A stretch of DNA of 64,000 nt from positions 29,204,001 to 29,268,000 of the forward strand of contig NC_087245.1 in NCBI RefSeq assembly GCF_037042905.1, read 5' to 3'. Below the pieces are notes generated by a model that saw nothing but the letters and a program-made list of their open reading frames with translations, had not been told where the DNA came from and searched no databases. The DNA is from Lytechinus pictus. Taxonomy: Eukaryota; Echinodermata; Echinoidea; Temnopleuroida; Toxopneustidae. Positions 1 through 14,200 of this stretch are shown piece after piece; positions within the stretch are counted from its first letter, which is position 1; each line of letters starts with the position of its first letter. Position numbers and translations under genes: made by a program.

Positions 1-481
1 GTCGGCAGGTGGTAGAGTTTTTAGTCCTGCATAAGAAAACAAGATTCGATATACATGTTTGTTTTCATCAGTGAATGACGAACACCAAGAGGCGTTAGAG
101 GGTTCATTAATTAATTTCCATGACAACAAGATTCTGGGGAGAACTGAGAGTTTATGTTCTAGAAGAACAGGATTGTTATAGCTTTGAAATTTTGGAAACG
201 AACATACTGACGAGGCAATGCGAGTCCTGCTCGTGACGTTACTTATTGTATACATTTCATGTTAAAAAAAACACTGGATGAAAACGATTGCTTGGAGGAA
301 TGATATGATTAATTTGAATTCATGGATTAGAACGATTTCTATCTTGCGAATAAGCGAATTATAACATCTTCCCCGTTAGCATAAGTACTTTTCAATCTTG
401 GAGAAATTTAAATTTGGAATGTGATCTTCTTTCGGCATTTCACCGCTGTGATGAGATTTGTTGATGGCAATTTGATCAAGA

Positions 482-2009
482 ATGGAATATTTGGCTATTA
501 CAACAAAGAAAGGGAGTTACAGGACAGGAGACAGGAAAATGACAGAGAATTCACCAGAAGATATTAATAAACCAAGGAATGTCATTCGGCTTGAGCGGTA
601 TTGCTGCCGCGCATTTGCTGCCTTCATAAAGAGAAGGGAATATTGGCAAAATCGCAAGGAACTTAAGCGTTGGGAAAGGTATATTCATACTTTTAGCAAT
701 TTTGGACGAAAACGACTAAGAATATGACCCCCATTTACTCCTCCTAATCAAGGAGTTTAAACCCCTTACTCAATCGAGCTGCACATTTCCTACGTAGTAA
801 TTATGTGTAAAATGCCTACGTTTTCTCAATCTCATTAAAGACGGTTTTTATATTTTTACGTTGTAATGTGTGCTGTGCAAATTTGTTCCGAACCCTTTTT
901 AAGTGAGTGGCATTTATAATCCTTATACACTTCTCACAGCCCTTCTGTCAATTTATATGACAAAACGACAAATATGATTTTTGTCCGCCCATCCAAGCCT
1001 TTTGTTTTGTGGCAAACTATGATAGGATGGGTAAAACGCCTTAGCAGCTAAAGGGGATGACGATAAAAATATATATATCTAAAACGCATAAAACTTGACA
1101 AAGGTGTGGTTGATGAGGACACCCCTCCCCCTTAGATCCGCCACTAATGTATTGATAGTAAACTTTCAATTAACTAACAGAAACTGTCTCCGTTTCATGT
1201 CGTAGACTATACAACAGCCTCTTCGCCAACCTATCTGCCAGCTACCCTTCACATCTCTTGCGGAAACGATGGGAGTCGTCTGTGGCGGCGTCGTCGATGG
1301 GTGCGACATCGGTCTCATCAGACCTGAACAGCACCAGCTACCTCCCTTTTATCGGTACCGCTCGACTTCATCCCAAGGAGCTCACCCCTACAGTTCGGCG
1401 GGATGACAGTTCACAGCCTCCTAGTTTCTGCTACGGTTGCACGGCCGAGCTTGGAAATCAACCAGATATCAAAGTAAGAACTAAATTAATTTCTCTTCGT
1501 TTTATTTGCTCCATGACGAGGCATTTGTGTTATAAACAGGAAAAGGAGAGAAGTGCAATTTTTTTTAGTAGGAAGTATGGATGTATTGCAATACTCATAT
1601 AAAGTTGACACTTTTTACTTATTTTGTGGAAATTAGGATAAAATTTTACCCGAACAATTAAAACGGTGTATAAAATGAGAACTTCTAACTAAACTTGGCA
1701 GATAGAATAGTGACCTAGGGTCTGTTTACGGATTTCAATGTAACAGAAGTTGTGCATGTTCAATTGTCGGCAATCTCGACTTGATTCCTTCGTAATACTA
1801 CACAATTCCTTTTATTTCATATCCAAAGAATTTAAGAATTCATTCGAGTCGAGTTGATATCATTTTTTTCTCCATAATCACAACATAAATTTGTGTAAAG
1901 TATGTGCACCTTCAAAGAGGCTAGTATAACGACTCAACTCAACAGTATTTCATCATTGTTTACAAGCATATACGTTAGAAATGATACGTTGAAAAGCCTT
2001 AGATATATT

Positions 2010-2053
<44 letters not shown>

Positions 2054-2245
2054 ACTCAATGCCGTCTATCATTCTTCTTCCAATCCCCAGGCACCTCTGT
2101 TCTTTCTTGACAACCCAGGTGATAGCACGGATGATGACCGATTAGGCATCGAGCATGCGCAGTTGGTTCCACAAAATGGCCCCGCCCACCAACACGTTGC
2201 TACCACCCGAGTCTGCTACGGCTGCTCTCTCAGCAAACTACCACA
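482..2245 (+). CDS. N-terminal exons 1-3 of the modular gene
   Basis: Exon 1 (482-678) starts at an ATG with purines at -3 and +4 and an in-frame stop at 473. It encodes a basic, aromatic stretch including RAFAAFIKRREYW. Its donor (AG then GTATAT) leaves phase 2, which joins exon 2 (acceptor after 1205) to read ELKRWERLYNSLFANLS. Exon 2 ends in phase 0 at 1473 before GTAAGA, and exon 3 runs 2091-2245 with a pyrimidine-rich acceptor and GTAAGT donor. Exons 2 and 3 each end close to a Cys-Tyr-Gly-Cys motif (FCYGCTAEL and VCYGCSLSK). Exon 1 is less certain because its donor is weak. An alternative exon 2 acceptor at 1180/1181 is also open in frame but would need a different upstream phase. Confidence 0.6.
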
Positions 2246-5200
2246 GTAAGTTATGTTAAGTACATTATTTTATATTGATTTAGTTTCGAGCAAATTTCAA
2301 CCTGTAGTATTATACACGTATTATGTTTAAAGGGATCATTTTCGAAGTAAAGTTCTTATAAATATATTTGTAGTATCTTACGTTCTAAAGTTTTGACTGG
2401 ACTAGATTAATAATTATTCTAGGAATAAGTCATTTGCATATTCATATAATAGTCAGAAACGACATTGTTCATGATAAAATGCGACTAGACAATGATGGTC
2501 TCTCTAGTTGATCCTTTCATCTTGTCATCATTTTTTGCTCAATCTCTTATATTCTTGTATACAGTTTATATATATTTAGTTAGGATGTTTTAAAGTTCCA
2601 TCTACTTAATGAGGTGGCGAGACACTCTATCTTAAGTCGACTTATTAACTTTATAAGTTAAATGTATGGCGACATTTTTTCTCTCACTTTGTCGACTTCT
2701 AAAAAGTGACATGATACTATATTGACAATGTATCTTTCGAATGCTCAGACGACTTTCAATAAAGTTACCTGTCGTCATTGTGACATTTCTTGCTTATTCG
2801 ACTTTGTAAGGTAACTTAATATGTCGCCACTAACTTAGGGTTGATAAGTAGACACAAATCTAACTAGTTCACTTCATAATTTGTCTTGTTTTATCCATAT
2901 ATGTTTGATTTTCTGTATTTGTATTTTAGTGTTTTCTTGTTTACTTTCCTTCCATACTTAAACTGTTTTTTGTTTTTTTCTGGTATCTTTGTCTGGTCGA
3001 TTTTACTTTTCAGCTTGATTTAATTAACTTTGTGTATTCTTATCATCATTCTGTTTTAGGTCCAGTTCAAATCTACTCGACTTTTCTCATTCTTTATATT
3101 TGATTTGTTTTGAATTTCCATTTTCTTTGTTTTACACCTTTTTTATTTTTTTATTCTAGGTCTCTTTCAGCTTGATTCAATTAACTTTGTGTATTCTTAT
3201 TATCATTCTGTTTTAGGTCTAGTTCAAATCTACTCGACTTTTCTCCTTCTTTATATTTTGATTTGTTATGAATATCCATTTTCTTTGTTTTACACTTTTT
3301 TTTATTCTAGGTCTCTTTTCTACCATGACTAACCATCTATCTTTATTTCACCAGCTCAGGAAGATCAAGCTGAAGGCCCTCAAGACCTCTTTTCACCAGG
3401 ACAATTACAGATTTTATTCCCTTAATCGCATTATACCCACAGGCCTCCAACTTCATTGCACTCCCGGTCTCGGTACGCTCACACCTGAACTTCGCAAACG
3501 ATGGAACCAGACCTTACATGGAGCTTCAGTTCGATTAATTAACATCCTCTCTGAACAGTGTATTGCTTCTCTTGATTCTTTTTCAGCTGACATCAGTAGC
3601 CTGGAAGACGAACTACGTTCTTGCTGTACCCAAACCCAATGGCTTCAGTATAATGATGAAATTGAATCTGATCTCTCTAAACACAGGTCTCTCCTCACTG
3701 AACGCAGGAACAAGAAAATAGGCAACCTCACAAAGAAGCGACAACGGTCAAACAGATTTAGACGACATACCAACAACAATGATGTATCCCCCCATTTGGT
3801 TGTTAATCTCTCATCCTCCCCTCTCTCCCAAGCAGAAACCTCTCTTCTCTCTAAAGGTCTCAAGTTTTGCCCCACGCCACCAGAAGTTGAACAGATAGCT
3901 CTCAGCCAAGACCTCTCTACATTCTATCGCAGGATACGTCTCAAAGAGTTCTTTTTAGATGCACCCCCTTCTGATCCCGAGCCCTTCTACAAGAAAAGCA
4001 CATGGATTCCACCTAAGAATAGAGTTCCTTCCCTTGAAACTTACATCCAAGCTGTCTCATCCCAAGTTCGCTCCACAGATACCCTCGACACCAGAGCACA
4101 TGACAACCTTCCTCGAGAAGAACGCCAGGCTCTCTCATCACTCAAAAACAGGTCCGACATCATCATCAAGCCTGCAGACAAAGGATCAGCCGTCGTTGTT
4201 ATGGACCGCCAGCAGTACATCGATGAAGCCATGAAACATCTCAATAATCGATCTCACTATGCACTCCTCGATTCTGACCCTACTTGTAATTTCTCCCTAC
4301 AGATCCAATCGACACTGAATGACATGAAAGAACGCGAGTATCTCTCTGAGAAGGCCCACAAATTTCTCTCCCCTACTAATGCTAAACCTGCCCGCTTCTA
4401 TCTCCTCCCGAAGATCCACAAACCTGGCAACCCCGGTCGACCCATCCTCTCAGGAAATGGTTCCTCAACAGAGAACATCTCCCTTTTTGTTGATTACCAC
4501 ATTAAGCCCCTTGTCTCACGTGCACCCTCTTACATCCACGACACTCCAGACTTTCTCAGGAAACTAAATGACATCAAGGACCAGATACCCGAGACTGCGA
4601 TCATCGGCACTTTCGATGTTTCTTCACTGTACACCAGCATTCCCCACGACGAAGGTATCCAAGCATCATGTGAAGCCTTGGCCGCCAGTGGCCATTCCAG
4701 TCCCCCCATATCCGATATCAAATCTCTGATGTCTCATGTACTAACAAAAAACAACTTCACATTCATGGGCAAGCACTACCTACAGATATTCGGTACAGCA
4801 ATGGGCACCCGGATGGCTCCTTCATTCGCCTGTCTCTTCATGACGAAGCTGGAACAGCAGATGTTAGATTCAGCCCCCTGTCGCCCATGGATTTGGTGGC
4901 GTTACATAGACGACATTTTCTTCATCTGGACCAGGGATGAAGACAGCCTCCATACATTCATTGACCACATCAATTCCTTCCACAGGACCATCCAATTCAC
5001 TTCTGATTTCTCCCAACAGGAAACCCACTTCCTTGATGTTACAGTCCAGAAAAAGTCTAATGGTATCACCACTACCCTATACTCTAAACCCACAGATACC
5101 CACCAGTACCTCCACTCATCCAGCTGCCACCCCCGTCACTGCAAAACCGGCATCGCTTACAGTCAAGCTCTCAGACTTCGCCGTATCTGCTCCGAGGACC

Positions 5201-8200
5201 CTGATTTTTCCTTCCATGCCAGGAATCTGCAGAAACATCTCTGTGCTAGGGGCCACGGGGCCAGGGCAGTCCAACTGGCAATTAACAAAGTTCGTTCTCT
5301 CCCCAGATCTGAAGTTCTCAAACCAAAAAGTGACAAGGAGACCACCGACAGAATACCGCTTGTGACCACCTTCCATCCCAATCTACCCCCTCTCCGCAAA
5401 ATCCTGTTTGATAACCACCACATTTTACACACTTCTGATCGTCTCCAACAGGCCGTTCCCGATACTCCCCTTCTAGCATACCGACGCCCACCGAATCTCA
5501 GGGACCTCATTGTTCGTGCTGAAGTGCCCTCCCTCACTAACCATTCTTCTCCCATACAGCATGGCACCTTCAAATGCACCAGCAACAGGTGCATCATATG
5601 TGAAATACACCTTCACGAGGGCGATACTTTCACCAGCAACTCTACCAGCCTGTCTCACCAAATCAAGGGCAACATCACATGCACTACCACTAATGTTGTA
5701 TATCTCATCACTTGCAGAGTTTGTAGGGTACAATACATAGGGGAAACCAAGACCACACTCAAGAAACGATTCTACGGGCACAGATCCACCGTCAACACAG
5801 CAAAGCTGGACACTCCAGTTGGCCGCCATTTTAACCTCCCCAACCACTCCATCACTGACATGATGCTACAGGGCATCGAATCTTTAGGTACCCGTCCTGA
5901 CTCAGTCCGTACTAGCAGGGAGAAGCTCTGGATGAGACGACTTCGCACCACCCAACCTCATGGCCTGAACATCCAAGAGGGGAACGACTGATTTTTCTTT
6001 CCTATCCACTTTCAATTTATATATACATATAATTTTTCCCCTCAGCTCTTTTGAATAGTTACATTATAGTTTCTTACTCTACTTTCCTCCCATATCTCAT
6101 ACAAGCTCAGCTCCAATTTTTCCTTCCTTATTCAGGCGATATAATAATTATTATATATATATATATATATTTGTTTTTTCTCCACTCACCTCTTTTAGAT
6201 TTACCACATTTGCTTATTTACATGTATACTATGGTTTCTTCATAATACACCCCCTCTCTTCTATATTTGCTTTTACCTTTTTAGGCAATTTGCTTCCTCT
6301 TTTTCACATATACAGATTTTTTTCTTTCCTACTATATAGTCTTATGTTTTTTCCCGTCACACCTAGCGGATTACCATATCAGTTACACCATATGTGTATA
6401 TATTTATATATTTTTTCATATACATTTCTTTTTTGGATATATTTATATACATATCACTTATAGATACATATTTACACTTACCTTCTTCTCTTAGTTTGTT
6501 TAATGCTTTATCATATATACTTATATGTCTTTTGCACATTATCAGTTGTTCCCCATTCTTTTTCTTCCTTTTTTTCCCCCCACTCCTATGCACCAGTTTA
6601 TTAAGCCTTTCTTTGTAACCTGTTTGACCCACCTCTCACTAATTCTCTAGTTATTCATCCCTCTATCACTGTTTTGTTCCAGATCCTGTTTGATGTTGCC
6701 TGCCTCATTATCTTAATCCCTCTTGGCCTTACTTACACTAACTTCCCTTTGTGTCTGCCTACTCCTTTTCTTTCATCCCCTTCACTAACCTGATTGGTCT
6801 TCTCTACTCACTAATGCCCCTTTTGTCTCCTTGTTTCTAGTGTTGCTGTAGCTTGTTTGTGGTCTATATTATGGTTGTTCCACTTTATATGTTTGTCATT
6901 TTGCCTCCGACGAAGATTCTGCTAGGATCGAAAGCTTAGGCCCCCTTTTTTACTTTATAGTTCACTTCATGTGTGTGTTTTTTTAAATATATTTTCAGTG
7001 TGCATGTGACGAAGCCACGTCGAGTAGGTGGTGGATACACCATGGTACGCCAAGCTGTCGAGCCTTACAGCGGAGACAAACACAAAAATGGCGGTTCGCC
7101 CCCACCCTCAACATATATATCAGGTATTACGTCATACTCGCATAAATCAATACCTTTCATTTCCATACAATCATGGCTGAAGTATGAGTTCATTTTGTAT
7201 ACAATTACTCAACCTCTTGAATGTACATTCTTGGGTATGTCGTTTCACATATCATTCCATTCACTTAACACGTAAACCTACTTCAGAATGTATCATTTCT
7301 AGTATCTATACCATAGCTAGCTTTTTATTAGATTAAAACTACACATATCATTTCATGCCTATGTTTCTATCCATGTTATGTTGTACACATCGAGATTCTC
7401 TTCCATGAATAAACATAGTTATTCCAACTCTTCAATGTTCAAACGAATCACATTACGTTCTCCTCCAGGAAAAAAAATCATCGCTTCCTCTGTTACTCAG
7501 TTCTACATCTGACTTCTCTTTTCCCATTATATACATATTTTTCACTCAATATTGTTTCCAGAAAAGAATTCTCCCGTGCTCTCTTATTTCTCCGCGTCCA
7601 TTATCATCTCAACATCCCATCCATTCTATTTTCTCCTCTCACCTATGCCATAAATCATATCTAAACCCCATCTAAAGATGACATGTCTTCAGACGATGAG
7701 GACATCGAAAGCCACTTCGATGCCGTGATCGACGAAGAAGAAAGGGGGATTTTAGATTACATCAATGTCGCAAAGCTGGATGAGCCAACGCTCCCGCTCC
7801 CGTCAATCCCGCGGGAGAAACCACTCCCGATCCCACTTTGTATCATGGAAAAGATCAAAGCTAAAGATGTAAAGGCAGTCAGCTTGCATGAACGTAAGTA
7901 TTTCAACATGTTCAAGTGGCTGCAATGAACGGGGAAATTGTAGGCTCAAAGTGCCAAATCATTAAAGCACAGATGGGGCATTCAAAAAAAGATTGATCTT
8001 TTATAATAATGCAGTTATACCAAACACCGGGTTACAGATGGGGGGGGGGGGCTTTGGGGGCCATGGAGCCCCTAACGTTTACTGGACAAAGAAAAAAGGG
8101 GAAAAGAATAGGAAAGGAAAAGGGTGAAATGTGATATCATTTTCTGAATATTATGTCAAAGTCTATCACATACATAGATTTTTGTATTTAAGAAATCGTT

Positions 8201-11200
8201 AAAAAGATTATTAAAAAAAAATGAACTGAAAATATCATAAAATTTCCTCGCTTACTTCGCTCGCAGATTCCCTAATCCCCTAGTGCCATATCTGGCCAGC
8301 TCTTTTTTTTTGCTCATTACGCCGTTGGTGCCAAACACAGCCATCTCTTCGTTGACGGCTTTCACGTGTCATAATTTTTGATGTTATCAACCTGAGAAAC
8401 CAGTTATCAATTTTATAATTTGGCAGGATCTTATTTAGTTATTGCTAAGGTGTGAAGAATCATCAGCTTACGTTTGCGCTCAGCAATCCCAACACATTCT
8501 TTTTCTTCTGATATGTATTTTTTCCTCATTCATGCAATTTGTCAATCTTTCATTTTCTTCTTTCATTACATCAATTAATCAGGACATTGCTACGCTTGTC
8601 GCGAAGGTAAGCTTTTTCCCTGCTTCATATTTCTAAAACTATTATTATTACTATTGTTGTTATTATTATTATTATCATTATAATTATTTATTTGACCGAT
8701 AAAAAACCACAAATACATTGTCAAATCAACGATAGCTGAATAATAATGTAAAACTGATCATGATAATGTGGTTTATGGAAATCTAAACTTATCAGTGTAG
8801 TTAAATTTTTCTTCTGCCATTTTGATAAACCACTATTACGTAGTGCTTAATTCATCGCAATGATTCATTAAATTTGTGGAGATATATATATTATTTAATG
8901 ATGTTAACTGTACTCAGATTTATAAACATCATATAGACACAAGTCTAATTGTAATACACCTTTTGACGAAGATGCAAGTTAAAACTGAAATAAATAACTG
9001 AAAACATGAAAAAATAATTTCGTATAACTAGCAATAATCTTAAAATAACGTGTTGATTTTGTTTTCTCCTCCACTTTCTTTCCAACGTCCATCCTTTTTC
9101 CACGATCCATCATCATCATCATCATCATTATTCATGACGTCATCACAGCTCTCAAACACTATTGGCCGGAATACTTTACCTTGAGAGACGAATCAGATGG
9201 CTCAACATCCGGGGTCGGCACCTCTATCGGCTCAGAAGGTCCATCCACAATTCTTGTCATTTCACTTTTTTTCGCCCATAATTCTGATATCATCTCAGAT
9301 ATAAGATATGCCTTCATCTTCATCGAGTTCCTTTAAGTTCCAAATGTTTTCATATACATCTCACTCAGATATGTGAATTAACGTACTCTACTATTTTTTT
9401 TGTCAAATCCATCTTGTATGTACCTTTCATAATAAAGACCTGTTTCACAAACATTAAGTCAAATCTATTTCAATGGCACGAGTTATTCATTCCCCCTTTT
9501 TCTCATATCATGTTGTATTGTCTAGCAAAACAAGATGAATAACATTATTAAAAAACTGCAATAACTTTATAATCATATGGTTACATTGAGTAAACCATGA
9601 AACCCTATATGAAATATAATTTCATGCAAAGCATTACACCATTTGAATAAATATATAAAATTATAACTATTTTGATTTCAGTTCAGGCAATTGTACTATT
9701 TGAAATAAGTTGGATCCAAGTTGTCTCACAGAAATAATGACGATCTGTTTATCTTTTTTATGTCACAGCCTTGGAAGAAGAAGAGCGCCGCCAAGAGGAA
9801 AGAAAAAGACAGTTAGAGGAAGCACGACAATTGAGACGAGAAGAAGAGGCAAGGCGAAAAGAAGAGGAAGCAGAGAGAAGGAAAAATCTTTACAAACGTA
9901 AGTTACACATAAGTTTTTAATGAATTTCGTTATCAGCATGAAAGAAAATATATAATGTTAAACGAAAAAATGTCAACATTACAAAAGTTATTTAAAATGT
10001 AAATTGGTAAAATATAAAATAAAAGTATGTAGTGTAAAATGTAAAATGTAATATGTAAACTTTAAAGTTTAAAATGTTTTGCATATGCTTAATCATTTTG
10101 TTGACTTTGATGATAATGCTGTTTTTCTTCTGTCAGTCAGTTGAAATGAAATTCTGTTTACACAATTATATATCAAGAACACTATCACTCTTATATTTCA
10201 GCTCCTAAAGCATTCCAGCTGAAGAAGACCGACAAGAAAGAGATTGAATCCAAGGATCCCTTCTCGACAGATCGAAATCTGAACATTCCAAAGAGCGAAG
10301 GGTTCAAACTCACGAAAACCGAGAAGCAGACGACGAAGTTTATCGAGCATTCCCGACAGGAAACCGAATGGAAAGAGCCGAAGAAATTTGAACTTACGAA
10401 GACGGAACCGAAAACAACAAAAACGGGCTGGAAGCCTCCGGAAAGACTCGAAAGACTTAGACCTGCGACTCCGCCTACGCCGCCACCTCCACCGAAAGGA
10501 AAGAAACCCACAGTGCCCATCGAGCCGAAAAAGCGCGAACCTCCTCCAAAGAAACCCGATCCTCCAAAGCAGGTCGAAAAGCCAAAGCCGATTGAAAAGC
10601 CTAAACCTGTTGAAAAGCCAAAAGAACCTCCTCCACAGAAAAGGTATTTTTTATTTATTCAGAACCATTTCTAATCATCATCTTCATTCTAAGAGTTTCG
10701 TTTTTCCCTATAGGTTTTACGATTCAGCTGAGACTATGCGTAATGGCCATCGTTTTTTACCTTTCATGTTTCTTTTAATACAGAATATCATCTAATTTCT
10801 CCGATCTCTTGGTCTCAAAAGCCTTCTTCGTTCTTTCTAAAGTTCATTTTTATTCTACCACTTTTCCTAGTATTACGTTACTTTCTAAAGTAGTATTTTC
10901 CTCGCGAGTTAGAATTCATGTGTCAAAAGGCAGTAAATGCAACAATAACCATGCTTTAGCACAATTAGATTTATGTTGACGAGCCAAAAGCATCCCTTTA
11001 TATATTTTTTTTCAATTTTCAACAATACATCGTTTTCCAAGTCTCTTGATCATTGCCCATATTGTACATTGTAAGTTTAAGGTATATTATTTTTCTATTC
11101 TTTTGGAATGTGTTTCTGTGAAATATTTTTTCTAAGCACCATTCTGGTTTGAATCACATAAAATCACTCTCGTCTATGCGTTTAGCATCCGTTAGAGGCA

Positions 11201-14200
11201 ATGCTTTCCTGTGAAAAAAATACATTGAATTCATATACCGTTCCATCTGTAGTTATTGTTTATCACTTCTACATTATACTTTATCACATTCCATTGTTTT
11301 ACTTAGTTGTGTCTCTTAATTACCTTTAAATATTTTTATTTCTGCAACTAAAAACGCGTTTCAAAAGCATTATTCACCTTTAAAAAAAAATCACATTTAG
11401 TTTCTTCCTTTTCATGTCAATTGCATGTTCTATCGATCTGTCTTATTTCAAATGTATGACTTTCATTCCTAACAAAGAGAGCCAAAGCCTGAACCAAAAC
11501 CGAAACCGGCACCAAAACCTGTTGAAAAACCAGTAAAAGAACCCCCTAAACCGAAGGAAGTCCCAAAACCAAAAGAACCACCCACAGAGAAAGTGCAACC
11601 GGAGCCAAAACAGCGACCACCGAAGGAGCCTCCTCCCCCTCCCCCGAAGAAAGAAGTAACTAAGAAAGTTGAACCGGTCAAGACGGAGCCTCCAAAACCC
11701 ATTGAGAAACCGAAGAAAGTCGAAGAACCTCCTAGGAAGGAGAAACCGGAGAAGGAAAAGCCGAAACCGATCGAAAAGGAGAAACCCAAACCGGTTGAAA
11801 AAGAGAAACCCAAACCGGTCGAAAAGGAGAAACCCAAACCGATAGTAAAGGAGAAACCCAAACCGGTTGTAAAGGAGACAACCAAACCGGTGGTAAAGGA
11901 GCAACCGAAAAAGGAAATCCGACCAGTGTGAGTAAATCGGATGTACCCGAGTTATCCACAACCCACACGCTCGCACCCACTTACGCATTATACGCAACGC
12001 ACTCACACCACCCCTTCACCTATACTACAGATCCTGCAAAACCGAAGCAATATTACTAATTGCTATTATAACCTCCCCTTTGTACGTGCATTTCCTTTTT
12101 AACTTTCGCCATTAGAAAGTCCATTTGCCATCTAATTTTCACATAGTTGTGCTTTATGTGTTTTCATTTTTTTTTGCTGAAGCTTTACAAAAAATTAATG
12201 AAAGATTTATAGCATTTCACAAAAGCGTCGTGCTTTTTAACATCACATCTGCACTGTCACTACTTTGCTCTAATCAAATATTAATCATACCCATGATAAC
12301 GTCGCCCATTTCAATCCATCACTCTCAATCGAAAAAACACCTTATATATCACGCACTTTTTTGTTGTTGCTAACTGCGTTTTGTGTTGATTTTATGTTCA
12401 GTGTGCATGTGTATTCTAAGGTGGAGTAAGTTCAAGAAGATTTAGAATTTGTAAGAAATGACAGTTAAATTTGATGATCGCTCCGACTTGTACAGGTAAT
12501 TATACACTCTGTCTGATATCACCAATATTGTTTGCTAGTTTATCATCCGTCGTTTTATTGACGAACTTTGATATATCTACCTTTCAGCTTTAGAGAATTA
12601 CATTTAGCAACAGCGACATGGCTTCATGCCTGATTTGGATAGCTATGTATATAATATATAAAATATAACATAAAAATTTTCAATAATAATTATAATTACT
12701 AAAGACATGTTTCATGAAAAACAGGATTATGGTAACTTTGCAATATTATGTGTACCAAGTCAATGTAAGTAACCTTGATTGTGATTATTTTTGCTTAATA
12801 GCCTTATTCACATAATATTCATCGCAATGGCTAACTTACCACATTTGTATGTTCTATACATGAAACGGGTTCTAAGATTTGCAAACATAAGAAATGTTTA
12901 AAAGTTTACAAAGCTTGCATGTGGTCGTGGAATTCAAATGCTTGGAAATGATGAGGTGTATGAAGATGAAGACTATATAATATGTGGTATAACTTAAGAA
13001 GTTATACTATTTTCGTTGTTTGTTTGCTTTTCAATGCAAGTAAAGCTTTCCATCATGGTTGGTATTCATAATAAAGAAACAAGCCTGGCTTAACCCTGTA
13101 AATAAGTTTTTTCAAGCTTTCGCGGGTTACCATGTTCAAGCCTAATGATGCTTTATTCTACGATGTATAAAATCCATTGTAGTTTTTGATGAGTTGGTAA
13201 ATAAAATCAATCCATCAACTAACTAACCAAGCAATCAATCAATCGATATAGAAAAATATGAAATTTGAATACTTATGTTGTGATTTGGACCCTCGGCTCC
13301 CCAATTTCATAAAAATATCATAATATCACAATTTAGAAAACGATATTATTTTATGTAAAAAGAAACGATTCATGCCTGCCAATAATGACTTCAATCGTAC
13401 GGTCAAGTGTCGAGATACAGGGGACGGTGAGGGGGGGGGGGTGCTGAATCAGCAGCAGCAGTATTGTACCCCTTTTACTAGGCGCCAGAGTAGCACATTA
13501 TTTCTAGGTTTAAATCCTGACTAAACAAGAATTTGATTGCACACTCTCAATGAATTGAGGGAGGGGGTTCTCCTTCATATTCAACATCCATGACAAATAC
13601 AATGTATTGAATTATAAATATTAATTTAATCCATTTCATATCTATTTATTCATTATATATCTTCCCAATTCATTGCATTTTTTTTTTGTGTTACAACTTT
13701 CACTGCACAATTGTGTTATTTTACTAAACGAATGAGATTGTGATATGCACTTCGAAAAAGTGTGGTCTGATTTCATCTATAGTGCTCACACAACCAATGC
13801 AATGATAATTAATACACGTTTTTGCATAGTAACTGGGGGATGTTGCAGAATTCAGAATGAGTTGCAACCAAACACGATTTTTAAAAATATACACTGCTTA
13901 TAATTTTATCCAATCAGATGCCCGTATTTTGGACTTGGGTTTAATTCTTTGTTAATTGTGTTCAAATGTAATTCCTTCTTCCCACCGCCCCTGGTTCATT
14001 AAGCACTTATAATCACATCTCCATTTGTGTGATCAATATTAATCTAATCTTGCAAGTGTGAAGTGATCTATAGGCTTCGTAACATAAACAAATACAATCA
14101 ATTATATAATCATGCCTAACCGTTCGTCTATGTAAAGAATGTACACATAATCACAATTGGTTGTAAAATATTGATTGTACCTTTTTTATGTTACCGGGTC

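Larger units (their letters stand above)
3011..6950 (+). mobile_element. Penelope-like retroelement, apparently full length
   Basis: The element lies within intron 3 of the modular gene, in the same orientation. It starts with two tandem copies of a roughly 155-bp unit (3011-3167 and 3168 to about 3317), the pseudo-LTR arrangement known for Penelope-like elements. Next comes a single long ORF with reverse transcriptase and GIY-YIG domains, then about 950 bp of pyrimidine-rich 3' sequence with a hammerhead-like motif near 6907-6933. The 3' limit is set approximately, by the T-rich stretch after that motif; the left limit may lie further upstream. The right end is only about 50 bp before the acceptor of host exon 4. 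Confidence 0.8.

Noticed and set aside
5163-5847. Minus-strand frames of 124-144 residues opposite the Penelope-like ORF
   Set aside because: They are shadows of the strongly supported reverse transcriptase/GIY-YIG frame.
11443-12006. 187-residue minus-strand frame rich in Phe, Leu and Arg
   Set aside because: It is the antisense shadow of the repetitive exon 9. The plus strand is in phase with flanking exons.
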